A DNA stretch of 6,803 nucleotides from NCBI GenBank assembly GCA_013812985.1, contig JACCSN010000483.1, positions 1-6,803 of the forward strand, given 5' to 3'. This DNA comes from Hyphomicrobiales bacterium (GTDB lineage: Bacteria > Pseudomonadota > Alphaproteobacteria > Rhizobiales > Afifellaceae). Below the pieces are notes generated by a model. That model was not told the DNA's origin. It saw only the letters and a program-made list of their open reading frames with translations, and ran no database searches. The position numbers and the translations under genes are program-made. Positions 6,801-6,803 of this stretch are shown here, in pieces (position 1 is the first letter of the stretch; every line of letters starts with the position of its first letter).

Positions 6801-6803
6801 CCA

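Overview
The window is GC-rich chromosomal DNA that reads as housekeeping sequence from an alphaproteobacterium, most likely of the Hyphomicrobiales (Rhizobiales) type. Two things point there. The lipid A genes include LpxI, the UDP-2,3-diacylglucosamine hydrolase typical of Alphaproteobacteria, rather than LpxH. The set gltX, gltA and lpxB, with lpxB convergent on gltA, is a gene neighbourhood I recall from rhizobia and relatives. I cannot place it to genus.

Layout: on the plus strand, positions 1-387 hold the C-terminal part of lpxI, cut by the window edge, followed about 15 nt later by lpxB (about 403-1584). On the minus strand, read right to left, there is a large Xaa-Pro aminopeptidase of family M24 (6716-4863), a 447-nt intergenic stretch with many hairpins, gltX for glutamyl-tRNA synthetase (4415-2991), a 141-nt spacer with a possible promoter and structured leader, and gltA for citrate synthase (2849-1557). 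The 3' ends of lpxB and gltA overlap by 28 nt. The last 87 nt, upstream of the aminopeptidase, hold its ribosome binding site and no other gene I can support.

Function: LpxI makes lipid X (2,3-diacylglucosamine-1-phosphate) and LpxB condenses it with UDP-2,3-diacylglucosamine to give the lipid A disaccharide, so these two neighbours run consecutive steps at the inner membrane. GltA feeds the TCA cycle, GltX charges tRNA with glutamate, and the aminopeptidase trims proline-containing peptides; these are ordinary cytoplasmic functions.

I see no RNA gene, CRISPR array, transposase, prophage gene or defence system, and no sign of an undescribed multi-gene system. The points that merit a second look are small: lpxB has no ATG, GTG or TTG where its N-terminus should begin and is separated in frame from lpxI by only one stop codon; the spacer between gltX and the aminopeptidase carries related palindromes; and the gltA leader contains an inverted repeat.
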